A stretch of DNA of 48,868 bases from an uncultured Clostridia bacterium (lineage in GTDB: Bacteria > Bacillota > Clostridia > Oscillospirales > Oscillospiraceae): the NCBI GenBank assembly GCA_947170435.1, contig CAMVTO010000017.1, positions 1 to 48,868 on the forward strand. Reading direction: 5' to 3'. A program made the position numbers and the translations under genes. Shown here piece by piece: positions 7,745-16,323 of this stretch. The notes under the pieces are model-generated. The model saw nothing but the letters and a program-made list of their open reading frames with translations, was not told the DNA's origin and searched no databases. How positions within the stretch are numbered: the first letter of the stretch is position 1; each line of letters begins with the position of its first letter.

Positions 7745-7835
7745 ATACAATACATTGTTATAATTTTACTATAGTGTATTATGCAAATGAAAAAGCGGTG
7801 ATGGTGTGAGCCGTCACGGCAAGGGGCGGGGCTGG

Positions 7836-8636
7836 ATGAAGAAGAACGAAGAGTACTTGGAAATTGATCTGTTGCAGCTGCTTGCTGCGCTTTGGCGCAG
7901 GGCATGGGCGATTATACTCGCCATGGTTGTCTTTGGCGCGGCTGCTTTTGGATATGCAACATATTTTATTACGCCGCTGTATCAGGCTAGTGCACTGATG
8001 TACGTCAACAACAGTTCGTTTTCGTTGGGCAGCACATCGGTGAGCCTTTCCGATCTGTCTGCTTCGCAGAGTCTGGTGGATACATACATTGTCATTTTAA
8101 AAACCCGGCTCACCCTCAACGAGGTGATCGAGCGTGCCGGACTGAAATATTCTTATAATCAGCTCGCCGGGATGATTTCTGCCAGTGCTGTCAATGAGAC
8201 GGAAATCTTCCGCATTGTCGTGACTGCGCCGGATCCGGAAGAGGCGACAAAGATCGCCAACACGATCGCCGAAGTGCTTCCCGACAAAATCGCCGATATT
8301 ATGGACGGCAGCTCCGTGCGTATCGTGGACTATGCCGTGGTTCCTTCTCGCAAGGCCTCGCCAAATATCACCCGCTATACGACCCTCGGTCTGCTGGCCG
8401 GTGCTGTGGTGAGCGCCGGGATCATCATTCTGATGGAACTCTTCGATGAGCAGATTCGCGACGAGGAGTATCTGAAAAACACTTACGATCTGTCCATGCT
8501 GGCTGTCGTGCCCGAACTCTATACGGACGGTAAAGGCAAGGGTTATGGCTATGGCTACGGCTATGGCTACGGTTATGGCTACGGTTATGGCTATAGACAG
8601 CACGCGCATGATTCGTCAAAGGGGAGGAAAAAGTAA
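7836..8636 (+). CDS. Wzz/CpsC-type polysaccharide chain-length and kinase-activator protein with Gly-Tyr tail
   Basis: 266 residues. A membrane segment near 22-44, an extracellular Wzz domain (about 45-175) and a second membrane segment near 178-203 give the CpsC/YveK layout; these proteins activate the neighbouring BY-kinase and set polysaccharide length. After the second segment the cytoplasmic part ends in GKGKG followed by nine Gly-Tyr pairs, then RQHAHDSSKGRKK. Such a tail is not part of the usual family. ATG at 7836 has AAGGGG at the right distance; GTG at 7806 is the alternative and would add ten residues (SRHGKGRGW). The stop overlaps the kinase start by one base (TAATG). Confidence 0.92.
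   Translation: MKKNEEYLEIDLLQLLAALWRRAWAIILAMVVFGAAAFGYATYFITPLYQASALMYVNNSSFSLGSTSVSLSDLSASQSLVDTYIVILKTRLTLNEVIERAGLKYSYNQLAGMISASAVNETEIFRIVVTAPDPEEATKIANTIAEVLPDKIADIMDGSSVRIVDYAVVPSRKASPNITRYTTLGLLAGAVVSAGIIILMELFDEQIRDEEYLKNTYDLSMLAVVPELYTDGKGKGYGYGYGYGYGYGYGYGYRQHAHDSSKGRKK
8541..8594 (+). repeat. Hexanucleotide repeat encoding (Gly-Tyr)9
   Basis: Nine in-frame units of GGY TAY. Copy-number change would add or remove whole Gly-Tyr pairs without a frameshift. The last 18 bases, GGCTACGGTTATGGCTAT (8577-8594), recur exactly at 9434-9451 in the kinase gene. Confidence 0.95.
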
Positions 8637-9508
8637 TGAGCCCCGATTCCGTACAGAATGAAAAGCTGAATTCTGCGCCTGGAGCGGCAGAGGCCAAAAA
8701 GGGTCTCTTCGGGCGTGAGAAAAACGCGGAAGATAGTCCTGAAACGAACCCGACATACGGCAAAAACCTTAACTTTGCCGCGGCAGAGGCATACCGTCTG
8801 CTGCGAACAAACCTGATGTTTTCGCTGCCCGATGAGCAGCGTTGCCGCATCATCGGCATCACAAGCTCCAATGCGGGCGAGGGAAAGAGCACAACGGCGC
8901 TCAACCTTGCTTATATGTTGGCAGAGGCAGGTAAGACGGTTATTCTGATTGAGTCAGATATGCGCCTTCCCACGATCTCGAAGCAACTGGGACTTCAGCC
9001 GATCCCGGGACTTTCGAACATGCTTGCCGGCCTGAGCAGCGGCAAGGATATCATCAGAAAAACGAGCCTTGAGGACAACTTGCTCGTGATTCCGTCCGGT
9101 GACATTCCACCGAATCCTTCAGAGCTTCTTGGCTCGGAGCAGATGAAAACAGCGCTGGAAGTCTTTTCACAGACTGCCGATTTCATTATTCTGGATCTGC
9201 CGCCGATCAATGAGGTGTCCGACGCTTTGGTAGTTTCCCGCCTTGTAGACGGTATTGTGATGATCGTGCGTCAGAACTATTCCAGCCGCCGCGCGCTTGC
9301 GGAAGCCATGCGGCAGTTGAACCAGGCTAACGCAAAGGTTCTCGGCTTTGTGATGACCGCTGCCAACACGATGAATAAATGGAGCGGCTATAAGGGAAGT
9401 TACAAAAAATACAGCAAATACGGTTATCGCCACGGCTACGGTTATGGCTATCGCAGCAAGCCTGCACAGTCCGGTGAGGCGCAGAAAACCAACCCGGATG
9501 GGAAATAA
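8636..9508 (+). CDS. CpsD/CapB-type bacterial tyrosine kinase
   Basis: 290 residues. Walker A SSNAGEGKSTT (near 76-86), Walker A' IESDMRLP (near 104) and Walker B FIILDLPP (near 182) are the BY-kinase signature. The C-terminal tyrosine cluster, the autophosphorylation site in this family, has about eight Tyr between 246 and 275 (KGSYKKYSKYGYRHGYGYGY). The kinase works with the CpsC-like protein encoded upstream and is reversed by CpsB downstream; phosphorylation cycling controls polysaccharide export and length. GGGAGGAAAAAG lies directly before ATG 8636. Confidence 0.95.
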   Translation: MSPDSVQNEKLNSAPGAAEAKKGLFGREKNAEDSPETNPTYGKNLNFAAAEAYRLLRTNLMFSLPDEQRCRIIGITSSNAGEGKSTTALNLAYMLAEAGKTVILIESDMRLPTISKQLGLQPIPGLSNMLAGLSSGKDIIRKTSLEDNLLVIPSGDIPPNPSELLGSEQMKTALEVFSQTADFIILDLPPINEVSDALVVSRLVDGIVMIVRQNYSSRRALAEAMRQLNQANAKVLGFVMTAANTMNKWSGYKGSYKKYSKYGYRHGYGYGYRSKPAQSGEAQKTNPDGK

Positions 9509-9512
9509 CCGT

Positions 9513-10223
9513 ATGGTTGATATCCATTCTCACATTCTGCCCAAAATGGACGACGGGAGCAGAAGCTCGGAGGAGAGCATTCAGATGCTTGCCTCGTCCA
9601 GGGAGCAGGGGGTCGACGTGATCGCCGCAACGTCGCATTTCTATCCCACGGAGAATAACCCTGCGCAGTTTTTACAGCGGCGGCAAGCCTCCTATGAGCG
9701 CCTGTGCGAAGCGATGCAGGCGGACGGGCGCGCGTTTCCGCGTATCCTGTTGGGGGCGGAGGTCTATTACTTTGAAGGCATCAACACCGCCGATGATGTG
9801 GACCGGCTCCGCATCAGCGGCACGCCGCTGCTGTTGTTGGAGATGCCGTTCTCTCCCTGGACGTCCCGGATGATCGACGAGGTGGAACGGCTCCATGAGC
9901 GCCGCGGCATCACGGTGCTGATGGCGCACATCGAGCGGTATTTCCGCTGGCAAAAAGAGGAAGTCTGGGATGAACTTGCCAGCTGCGGGATTCTGATGCA
10001 GAGCAACGCCGAGTTTTTCCTCTCGTGGCGGACGAAGCACAAGGCGCTCAAGCTGCTCCGACAAGGGAGGCTCCAGTTTCTCGGCTCCGACTGCCACAAT
10101 ATGTCCTCCCGCCGTCCGCGCCTCGGCGAAGCGATGGAGGTCATCGGGCAAGAGGCAAGAGATGCGTTGGAGGTCCAGGCTGCCCGCTGGCTGCCAAAAG
10201 CGGCAGAGTTCATATCAGTTTAA
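9513..10223 (+). CDS. CpsB/YwqE-type tyrosine phosphatase (PHP domain)
   Basis: 236 residues beginning MVDIHSHILPKMDDGSRS, the usual start of the family. Metal ligands of the PHP fold are visible: HSH near the start, MAHIERY near 135 and GSDCHN near 192. The enzyme dephosphorylates the tyrosine cluster of the CpsD kinase. ATG at 9513 was preferred over ATG at 9498 because it matches the family start and lies 4 bases after the kinase stop, with GGGA 9 bases upstream. Confidence 0.93.
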   Translation: MVDIHSHILPKMDDGSRSSEESIQMLASSREQGVDVIAATSHFYPTENNPAQFLQRRQASYERLCEAMQADGRAFPRILLGAEVYYFEGINTADDVDRLRISGTPLLLLEMPFSPWTSRMIDEVERLHERRGITVLMAHIERYFRWQKEEVWDELASCGILMQSNAEFFLSWRTKHKALKLLRQGRLQFLGSDCHNMSSRRPRLGEAMEVIGQEARDALEVQAARWLPKAAEFISV

Positions 10224-10308
10224 AGGCATCAATTCACCCGTATAACGGGGTTTTGATAGATCATTTTGTTGTTTGAAACAGATGTTTTGGTAAAGAAGGG
10301 AGAATCTG

Positions 10309-11403
10309 ATGAAAAAGTTAGCTACATTTCTGACAGCTGTTATGCTGTTCACGCTGCTTGCAGCCCCCGCGATGGCCGTGCCGATCTATGACTCCTTTGG
10401 ACGTTACATCGGTGACACGGATGATGATGATATTAACCCTACGGTAGAAACCATCAATCCGCTTGATCCCATGCCGGATCCGACCGCGGAGGAATCGCCG
10501 GACGTCGTGATCGTGGACGAGGAGACCCCGCTCGCCGAAGGCGGCGACGTGCAGCAGGAGGGCGACGTCACGGTCGACCGTCCGCGTACGGAGCCCGGCA
10601 CTTATGTCCGCTATAACGATCCCGTGGAGGGCTTGGTTTACATTCCGGAGGACGAGGTGCCTTTGGCGGAGACCGTTCCGGCGGGTGACAACTACATCCA
10701 CACCAACTATCCGCCCCCGGAGAGCGGCGTCGGCGTCATCGCTGAGATCACCGGCGACGTCCTGTCCAATGCCATCAACGGCGTTGATGTGTTGACGCAG
10801 GGCATCGAGATCGACGCCAGAAGCGCTTGGAAGAGCCCGAAATACAACGAGGTCATCTTCCGCCAGGATGCCATAACTGAGATCGCGGCGAGCGGGCTGC
10901 CTCTGGTCATTACGGTCGACCTCGGCGTACTGACCTTCGACGCAAAGATGGTCCAGACGATCCACAATGCCGGTCAGGACGTGCAGCTGGTCGTGTTCCA
11001 GCTCGAGGAGAGCTCGACGAGCGTACTGCGCGAAGACATCGGCGCGTTCGTCACCTATGAGTTGCGTCTGCTGAAAGACGGCACGCCGGTGCCGTTCGAC
11101 GGCGGCACCATCAAAGTCACCGTGCCGTTTGAGTATGACTATGACCAGGCGTACGTCGGCTATGTGGTCGACGGCGAAGTCGTGGAAGAATACGATCTTG
11201 ACATCGACAAGGAGAACAAGACGGCCAGTTGGGACTGTTCCCACTTCTCCACATGGGTCATCTATCGGAACAGCGCCCTCGCGGAGGTGCAGAGCGAGGC
11301 GACCACGTTCAACATCTGGATGCTCATCTCGATCATTCTGTGTGCCGCGCTGGTAATCAGCTGGATCGTGCTCGGCAAGCGCAAGAAAAGCGAAGCAAAG
11401 TAA
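10309..11403 (+). CDS. Secreted, C-terminally membrane-anchored surface protein
   Basis: 364 residues. Signal peptide 1-23 (MKKLATFLTAVMLF...APAMA). An acidic low-complexity linker (about 35-125) holds two copies of a short motif, DEETPLAEG and EDEVPLAET. A beta-rich domain follows (about 140-325); its end, TASWDCSHFSTWVIY, matches the HFSTY(A/W)I ending found in many clostridial surface proteins. The protein ends with a 22-residue membrane segment and the basic tail GKRKKSEAK. No LPXTG box is present, so it is probably a single-pass membrane protein. It lies between the phosphatase and the LCP ligase and may be a cell-surface partner of the polysaccharide. GAAGGGAG precedes the ATG. Exact role unknown. 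Confidence 0.8.
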   Translation: MKKLATFLTAVMLFTLLAAPAMAVPIYDSFGRYIGDTDDDDINPTVETINPLDPMPDPTAEESPDVVIVDEETPLAEGGDVQQEGDVTVDRPRTEPGTYVRYNDPVEGLVYIPEDEVPLAETVPAGDNYIHTNYPPPESGVGVIAEITGDVLSNAINGVDVLTQGIEIDARSAWKSPKYNEVIFRQDAITEIAASGLPLVITVDLGVLTFDAKMVQTIHNAGQDVQLVVFQLEESSTSVLREDIGAFVTYELRLLKDGTPVPFDGGTIKVTVPFEYDYDQAYVGYVVDGEVVEEYDLDIDKENKTASWDCSHFSTWVIYRNSALAEVQSEATTFNIWMLISIILCAALVISWIVLGKRKKSEAK

Positions 11404-11433
11404 GCAATCTCCCCAAGGGAGGCAGGAGTGACC

Positions 11434-12516
11434 ATGCCGCAGTCAAGCGTACACCATTCCGGCAGCCATCATTCCGGCGGCAAGTCCAGACGGAAGAGAA
11501 GGCTGTTCAGCAAACGTGAATTAAAAAAATACGCGCCGCTTATCATCGTCTTAATCCTTTTCCCGATCATTCTGCTCGGCATTCATTTCTGGGAAGAAAA
11601 GGTTGGTGCCGATGAACAGCCGGAGACAGCAGAAACCGTCATTTTACCGGAGGAAGAATCCGAAGAAGAGGAACTGACGTTTTTCAACGGCAGCTGGTAT
11701 ACGCCTAAAAAGAGTCTGGAAACTACGCTGTTGCTTGGCGTCGATAAGAATTCCGACTTTGTCAACGGCGAGGGCGGCGTTTTTGAGCAGGCGGATTTCC
11801 TGATGCTGATGGTCGCGGATGCGGAGCGGAAGAACTATACGGCCATCCCCATCCACCGTGATACCATGACGGAGATCCAGGTACTTACGGACAACGGCGC
11901 GCCGATCCGCAGCACGGTAAGCCATATTTCGGTGGCTCATACCTATGGCAATCGCCCGGAGATCGGATGCAAGAATACCGTTCGCGCGGTATCGGGACTG
12001 CTCAAAGGTATCCAGATCGACCATTATCTGTCCCTGACCATGGATGGCGTTGCCGTGCTCAACGACCAGGTTGGCGGCGTGCCGGTTTTGGTGAAGGATG
12101 ACTTCAGCGGCGTGGACGATACCTTGGTGCAGGGCGAGACGGTGGTGCTGCATGGAAAACATGCACTGACGTTTATTCGTGCCCGTAAAAGTCTGGGCAC
12201 AGGTCTGAACGTCGGTCGTATGGAGCGCCAGCAGCAGTACATGGCGTCCCTGCAAGCGCAATTTTCCCGCCGTGCGGATGAGAGCGAAGACTTTATCATG
12301 GATACCGTCATGGCGATTAGCGACTACCTTGTTTCGGATTGCACCGTGGATCAGCTCTCTGCGATCATTGACGATCTGCACAATTTCGAGTCGGAAGGCG
12401 TTCGGCCCATTGAGGGCGAGATCGTACTCGATAAGTACGAGGAGTTTTATCCCGACGAACAGGCGTTGCGCCAGCTGATCATGGACGTGTTCTATGAAAA
12501 GGTTGACCGCACATAG
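11434..12516 (+). CDS. LytR-CpsA-Psr (LCP) family glycopolymer ligase
   Basis: About 360 residues: a short basic His/Ser-rich N terminus, one membrane segment (near 32-52), an acidic linker, then the LCP domain with LLLGVDKN, the IPIHRDTM stretch with the conserved Arg-Asp and, further on, FIRARKSLG...VGRMERQQQ. LCP enzymes move a lipid-linked polymer onto peptidoglycan, which fits its place after cpsC-D-B. GTG at 11428 is an alternative start; AAGGGAGGCAGGAG serves either one. Part of the cps transcription unit by spacing (30 bases after the surface protein). Confidence 0.93.
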   Translation: MPQSSVHHSGSHHSGGKSRRKRRLFSKRELKKYAPLIIVLILFPIILLGIHFWEEKVGADEQPETAETVILPEEESEEEELTFFNGSWYTPKKSLETTLLLGVDKNSDFVNGEGGVFEQADFLMLMVADAERKNYTAIPIHRDTMTEIQVLTDNGAPIRSTVSHISVAHTYGNRPEIGCKNTVRAVSGLLKGIQIDHYLSLTMDGVAVLNDQVGGVPVLVKDDFSGVDDTLVQGETVVLHGKHALTFIRARKSLGTGLNVGRMERQQQYMASLQAQFSRRADESEDFIMDTVMAISDYLVSDCTVDQLSAIIDDLHNFESEGVRPIEGEIVLDKYEEFYPDEQALRQLIMDVFYEKVDRT

Positions 12517-12534
12517 AAGGAAGGATCTTTAAAC

Positions 12535-13602
12535 ATGCAGGTTTTGGATTATTTGAAAACTGCAGTGCAGGAGGGTGCGTCTGATCTGTTTATCGTCGCA
12601 GGCGGTTACGTCAGCGTGAAATCGGATAAGCGCATCCGCAACATCAGCGCGGAGCGTGTTTCTCCCGACGCTTCCGAGACGCTGATCCGGGAACTCTATG
12701 AGCTTGCCGAGCGCTCCGACGAGCTTTGCAAGCAGAGCAAGAAGGATAACTTCTCGCTCTCGGTCGCTGGTTTGGCCCGCTTTCGCGTGAACGTGTTTCA
12801 CCAGCGCGGATCGCTGGCAGCTGTGGTGCGCGTGATCCAGTTCGGTATTCCCGACTGGCAGGAAATGGGCATCAAGGAGCAGGTCATGTCCCTTGCGGAG
12901 CTCTCGCGGGGTCTGTTGCTTGTGACCGGACTTGCCGGCAGCGGCAAGTCCATCACGGAGGCTTGCCTGATCGACCGCATCAATCAAACGCGGGATTGCC
13001 ACATCATCACGATTGAGAATCCGATCGAGTATCTGCACCGCGATCAGCGCAGCATTGTAAGCCAGCAGGAGGTCGCCATTGACGTGGAGGACAGCGTGAC
13101 AGCGCTGCAAGACTGCCTGCTGCAAGCGCCGGACGTCATTTTCCTCAGCGAGATGCAGAGTCCGGAGTTGATCCGTCTGGCGATCTCGGCTGCGGAAACC
13201 GGCCGTCTGGTGATCGGTACGCTGTACGCAAAGGATGCGGTCAGCGCGATCGACTACATGATCCATTCTTTCCCGGTCGATCAACAGGATACGCTGCGTA
13301 TGCGGCTGTCTATGTCGCTGCGCGCCATCGTGTCACAGCAGCTTCTGCCCGGAAGCGACGGGAAAGCGATTCCTGCCTTTGAGATCATGCGCATGAATCC
13401 TGCCATTCAGAGCATGATTCGCAGCAATGAGATCTATGATATCAAGGTTGAGATCCAAAACGGCAAGCGCGGAGATATGCTCTCCATGGATCAGTCCCTG
13501 CTGGATCTGTACAGCGAGGAGTTGATCGACAAGGATGTTGTGCTGGATCACGCCATCGACCAGGAGCAGATGCGCCGCAAGATGTGGGTTGTCCGCGCAT
13601 AA
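12535..13602 (+). CDS. Orphan PilT-like secretion/retraction ATPase with altered motifs
   Basis: 355 residues with the two-part PilT architecture: N-terminal domain (1-110) and RecA-like domain with Walker A GLAGSGKS (near 132-139). ENPIEYLH and the LRMRLSMSLRAIVSQQLL stretch are also recognisable. Two motifs differ from active PilT proteins: the Asp-box/Walker B region reads FLSEMQSPELI where GEMRDxET is usual, and the His box reads TLYAKDA where TLHTNSA is usual, so the His is Tyr. No other type IV pilus gene is in the window. It follows the LCP gene by 18 bases and is closed by a terminator. It could power or regulate a surface process unrelated to pili, or be a regulatory ATPase with weak activity. 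Confidence 0.85.
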   Translation: MQVLDYLKTAVQEGASDLFIVAGGYVSVKSDKRIRNISAERVSPDASETLIRELYELAERSDELCKQSKKDNFSLSVAGLARFRVNVFHQRGSLAAVVRVIQFGIPDWQEMGIKEQVMSLAELSRGLLLVTGLAGSGKSITEACLIDRINQTRDCHIITIENPIEYLHRDQRSIVSQQEVAIDVEDSVTALQDCLLQAPDVIFLSEMQSPELIRLAISAAETGRLVIGTLYAKDAVSAIDYMIHSFPVDQQDTLRMRLSMSLRAIVSQQLLPGSDGKAIPAFEIMRMNPAIQSMIRSNEIYDIKVEIQNGKRGDMLSMDQSLLDLYSEELIDKDVVLDHAIDQEQMRRKMWVVRA

Positions 13603-13620
13603 GCGTTGATTTGACTACGC

Positions 13621-13660
13621 CGTTCCGAGCATATCGACTGAGATGCTCGGAACGGTTTTT
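13621..13660 (+). terminator. Intrinsic terminator after the PilT-like gene
   Basis: CGTTCCGAGCAT (13621-13632) pairs perfectly with ATGCTCGGAACG (13643-13654), followed by GTTTTT. It ends the cps unit that starts at 7716. Confidence 0.95.
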
Positions 13661-13689
13661 CATTGTGCCATCAGGAAGGATAACAAACC

Positions 13690-14544
13690 ATGAATCAATC
13701 CATACAACAGGCCCTTACGTCGTTCCGCGACGCCTATCCCGTGGACGCAGCTACGCTCTCGCGCGTGACAAAACCGATGACGGAGTACATCGGAGAGGAG
13801 ACGATGGAGCAAGCGATCCGCGCGCTGCTGCAAGGTGAGAACCTGCTGCTGTGCGGAGGCAAGGCGACGGGCAAGAACATCCTCGCGGACAATCTGGCGT
13901 GGATCTTCGGACGGCCGGTGTACACGGTCTCGTTCCACGTCAACACGGACAGCGGCACGCTCATCGGGACGGACACCTTCACCAACGGCGAGGTGCGCCT
14001 GCGCCGAGGGCCGGTGGCACAGGCGGCGGCCTATGGCGGCTTCTGCGTACTGGATGAGATCAACATGGCGAAAAACGACGCTGTCGCCGTGCTGCACGCG
14101 GTGCTGGACTATCGGCGTCTCATTGACGTGCCGGGCTACGAGGTAATCCCGATGCATCCGGCGACCCGCTTCATCGCGACGATGAACTATGGTTACGCGG
14201 GGACCCGTGAGCTGAACGAGGCGCTGGTATCCCGGTTTACAGTGCTCCGTATGCCGATGCTGGACGCGGAGCGGCTTGCGTTGCTGCTCCGCAGGGATGT
14301 ACCGAACGCGACAGCGGATCATGTGAATGGCTGCGTGGGTCTGTTCCTTGACCTGAACGAGAAGGCAATCAATGGCGAAATCTCCACCAACGCGGTGGAT
14401 TTGCGCGGCACGATCGCAGCGCTGCGGCTGATGACCGACGGTATGCGTCCCGCGGACGCGATCGCCCTCGGCGTCACGAACAAATGCTTCGATGAGTTCG
14501 AGTATCGCCTCGTGCAGGACGTGGCGATGACTCGCTTTGGCTGA
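13690..14544 (+). CDS. MoxR/NorQ-type AAA+ ATPase
   Basis: 284 residues of the AAA_5/MoxR class, chaperone-like ATPases that work with a VWA protein to insert cofactors or mature complexes. The P-loop reads GGKATGKN (56-63), so the residue after the Lys is Asn rather than Ser/Thr. Walker B is VLDEINM (near 120-126). IATMNYGYAGTRELNEALVSRF gives sensor 1 and the arginine finger. The VWA gene follows after a single base. Client unknown. ATG at 13690 is preceded by AGGAAGGATAAC. Confidence 0.9.
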   Translation: MNQSIQQALTSFRDAYPVDAATLSRVTKPMTEYIGEETMEQAIRALLQGENLLLCGGKATGKNILADNLAWIFGRPVYTVSFHVNTDSGTLIGTDTFTNGEVRLRRGPVAQAAAYGGFCVLDEINMAKNDAVAVLHAVLDYRRLIDVPGYEVIPMHPATRFIATMNYGYAGTRELNEALVSRFTVLRMPMLDAERLALLLRRDVPNATADHVNGCVGLFLDLNEKAINGEISTNAVDLRGTIAALRLMTDGMRPADAIALGVTNKCFDEFEYRLVQDVAMTRFG

Positions 14545-14545
14545 A

Positions 14546-16264
14546 ATGGCGTGGGAAAACGAACGGGCAGAGAGCCTGTTTTTGACGGTCTCCGCCGATC
14601 ACCGGCGTCGTGAGCTGCCGGAGTATGTTGCGCAGATGAGCGCGCCGTTCCTGGCCTGCGGCGGGTATCTTGCCGCCTATGAGGGCGTGATCCTCGGCGG
14701 CGCGGAGCGGCTGTTCGGCATGGCCGAGCTGGAGCTTTGGCTGCGACGGCACCGTTATGCCGCCTATAATATGCGCGTGCTGCTTCCCATCACGCACCTG
14801 TGCCTGGAGGAGGCAGTCCGCATCCGCTTGAGCGCAGAGCGTCCCGGTATCCCGGGTATGGCGGCGCTTGCGGCGCAAGAACTGTTGCGAGACGACCCCT
14901 TGAACTGGCGCGCGTCGTCCCGGGACTGGCTGCGGATCGACAGGCTTTGCAAGCGCTTTCCCGCCGCGGCTCATGAAGCGAGCCGCACCGTCATCGCGCG
15001 GCTGTCGGATTTCACCGACATGGTGCTCTTTGAATCGTTGGTGTCGGGCTGCGCAGACTGTGCGGACGCGCAGGCGCTGGTGGCGCGAGCGGTGCTGCTG
15101 TATAAGAAGATTTTTACGCGTTACTTTGCCCCGGATCATGACCTTGATCCGCTGCCGGAGCGTGAGCTCCCGGAGGGCGGGGAGGAGTCGGCGGAGTCGG
15201 ATGAATGCCGCGAAGCCGCGGCGCTGACCTTTGACAGCCGCCCGATGGCGGATGACTTCGTCCTGACGGCGGAGCAGCTGGCGGACGTGCCGGACTACCT
15301 TGCGCGAAACTTCGGCTCCAGCTTCAAAACCGCGCATGAGATGGAGGAGCTGGAGCGAGCGGTCTGCACCGGCCTTCACGAGGATCGCAAGCTGTTGTTC
15401 ACCGACGGATTCCCAGAGAGTGTGTATGCCGAGCAGTCGGAACGCGCCCGCTCCGCGGCTGCATGCCGAGAGGAAAACCGCGCCATGCTGCGCGAGCACG
15501 AAGCTGCGGTGCGCACGGGCATCCGCAGCATCGAACAGGCATTCCGCAATGTGCTGCGCAGCGACCCGGAGACGTATCGCGCCCATTTTGGGGAGTTGGT
15601 AAACGCTGAGCTGTGGAAGGCGGGACGTTGCGAAGACCCGCAGCTGTTCCGCCGAACGGTGGCGATCCAGCCGCCGTCGGTAGTGTTGGAGCTGCTTATC
15701 GACGCCAGCGGCTCGCAGCGATCCCGACAGAGCATGGTTGCCATGCAGAGCTATCTGTTCAGCGCTGCGCTCAGCCGATTGCGCATCCCGCACCGGGTGA
15801 TGAGCTACTGCACCTACGGCGACCATACGGTACTGCGCCGATTCCGAGACTATGATGACGGCGCGGACGCTGATCTGCGCATTTTGGACTATCGCGCGAC
15901 CTCCAACAACCGAGACGGCCTTGCCATCGCCGCCGCGGGGCAGGATCTGCTGCGGCGCAGGGAGGAGCACAAGCTGGTACTGGTGTTCAGCGACGGCCTG
16001 CCCAACGACATGGTGAGCGGCCGCGTGCGCGAGGGGATGCCAAAGAAGTATGTCGGCGACACGGCGGTGCGGGACACCTGTGCGCAGGTGAGAAAGCTGC
16101 TGCACCGTGGCGTGAGTGTGCTTGGCGTGTTTCTCGGCGACGAGCGGGAGCTGGAGAATGAGCGGCTGATCTACGGCAGTTCATTTCTGCGCATCCGCTC
16201 AGCGGAAGACTTTGCCGGTTCCGCGGGCAAGCGCCTGCGCGAAGTGCTGGCGCAGGCCTATTGA
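14546..16264 (+). CDS. VWA-domain protein, partner of the MoxR ATPase (NorD/CobT-like layout)
   Basis: About 572 residues. The first 380 are helical and charged, without a known motif. The C-terminal VWA domain (about 378-570) contains LLIDASGSQ with the DxSxS MIDAS residues and later LVFSDGLPND, so metal binding is probably intact. The protein has no signal peptide or membrane segment. In MoxR-VWA pairs the VWA protein selects the client. TTG at 14537 (overlapping the ATPase stop) is an alternative start. Base composition is especially GC-rich. Confidence 0.88.
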   Translation: MAWENERAESLFLTVSADHRRRELPEYVAQMSAPFLACGGYLAAYEGVILGGAERLFGMAELELWLRRHRYAAYNMRVLLPITHLCLEEAVRIRLSAERPGIPGMAALAAQELLRDDPLNWRASSRDWLRIDRLCKRFPAAAHEASRTVIARLSDFTDMVLFESLVSGCADCADAQALVARAVLLYKKIFTRYFAPDHDLDPLPERELPEGGEESAESDECREAAALTFDSRPMADDFVLTAEQLADVPDYLARNFGSSFKTAHEMEELERAVCTGLHEDRKLLFTDGFPESVYAEQSERARSAAACREENRAMLREHEAAVRTGIRSIEQAFRNVLRSDPETYRAHFGELVNAELWKAGRCEDPQLFRRTVAIQPPSVVLELLIDASGSQRSRQSMVAMQSYLFSAALSRLRIPHRVMSYCTYGDHTVLRRFRDYDDGADADLRILDYRATSNNRDGLAIAAAGQDLLRRREEHKLVLVFSDGLPNDMVSGRVREGMPKKYVGDTAVRDTCAQVRKLLHRGVSVLGVFLGDERELENERLIYGSSFLRIRSAEDFAGSAGKRLREVLAQAY

Positions 16265-16323
16265 CAAGTGTGCCGCAGTATTTTATCATTTCTGCGAAGA
16301 TTTCAAGGAAGAACGAGGAAACT

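Noticed and set aside
8541..8594. Short direct repeats as a CRISPR-like array
   Set aside because: The units are 6 bases, contiguous, without spacers and in frame with a Gly-Tyr coding tail.
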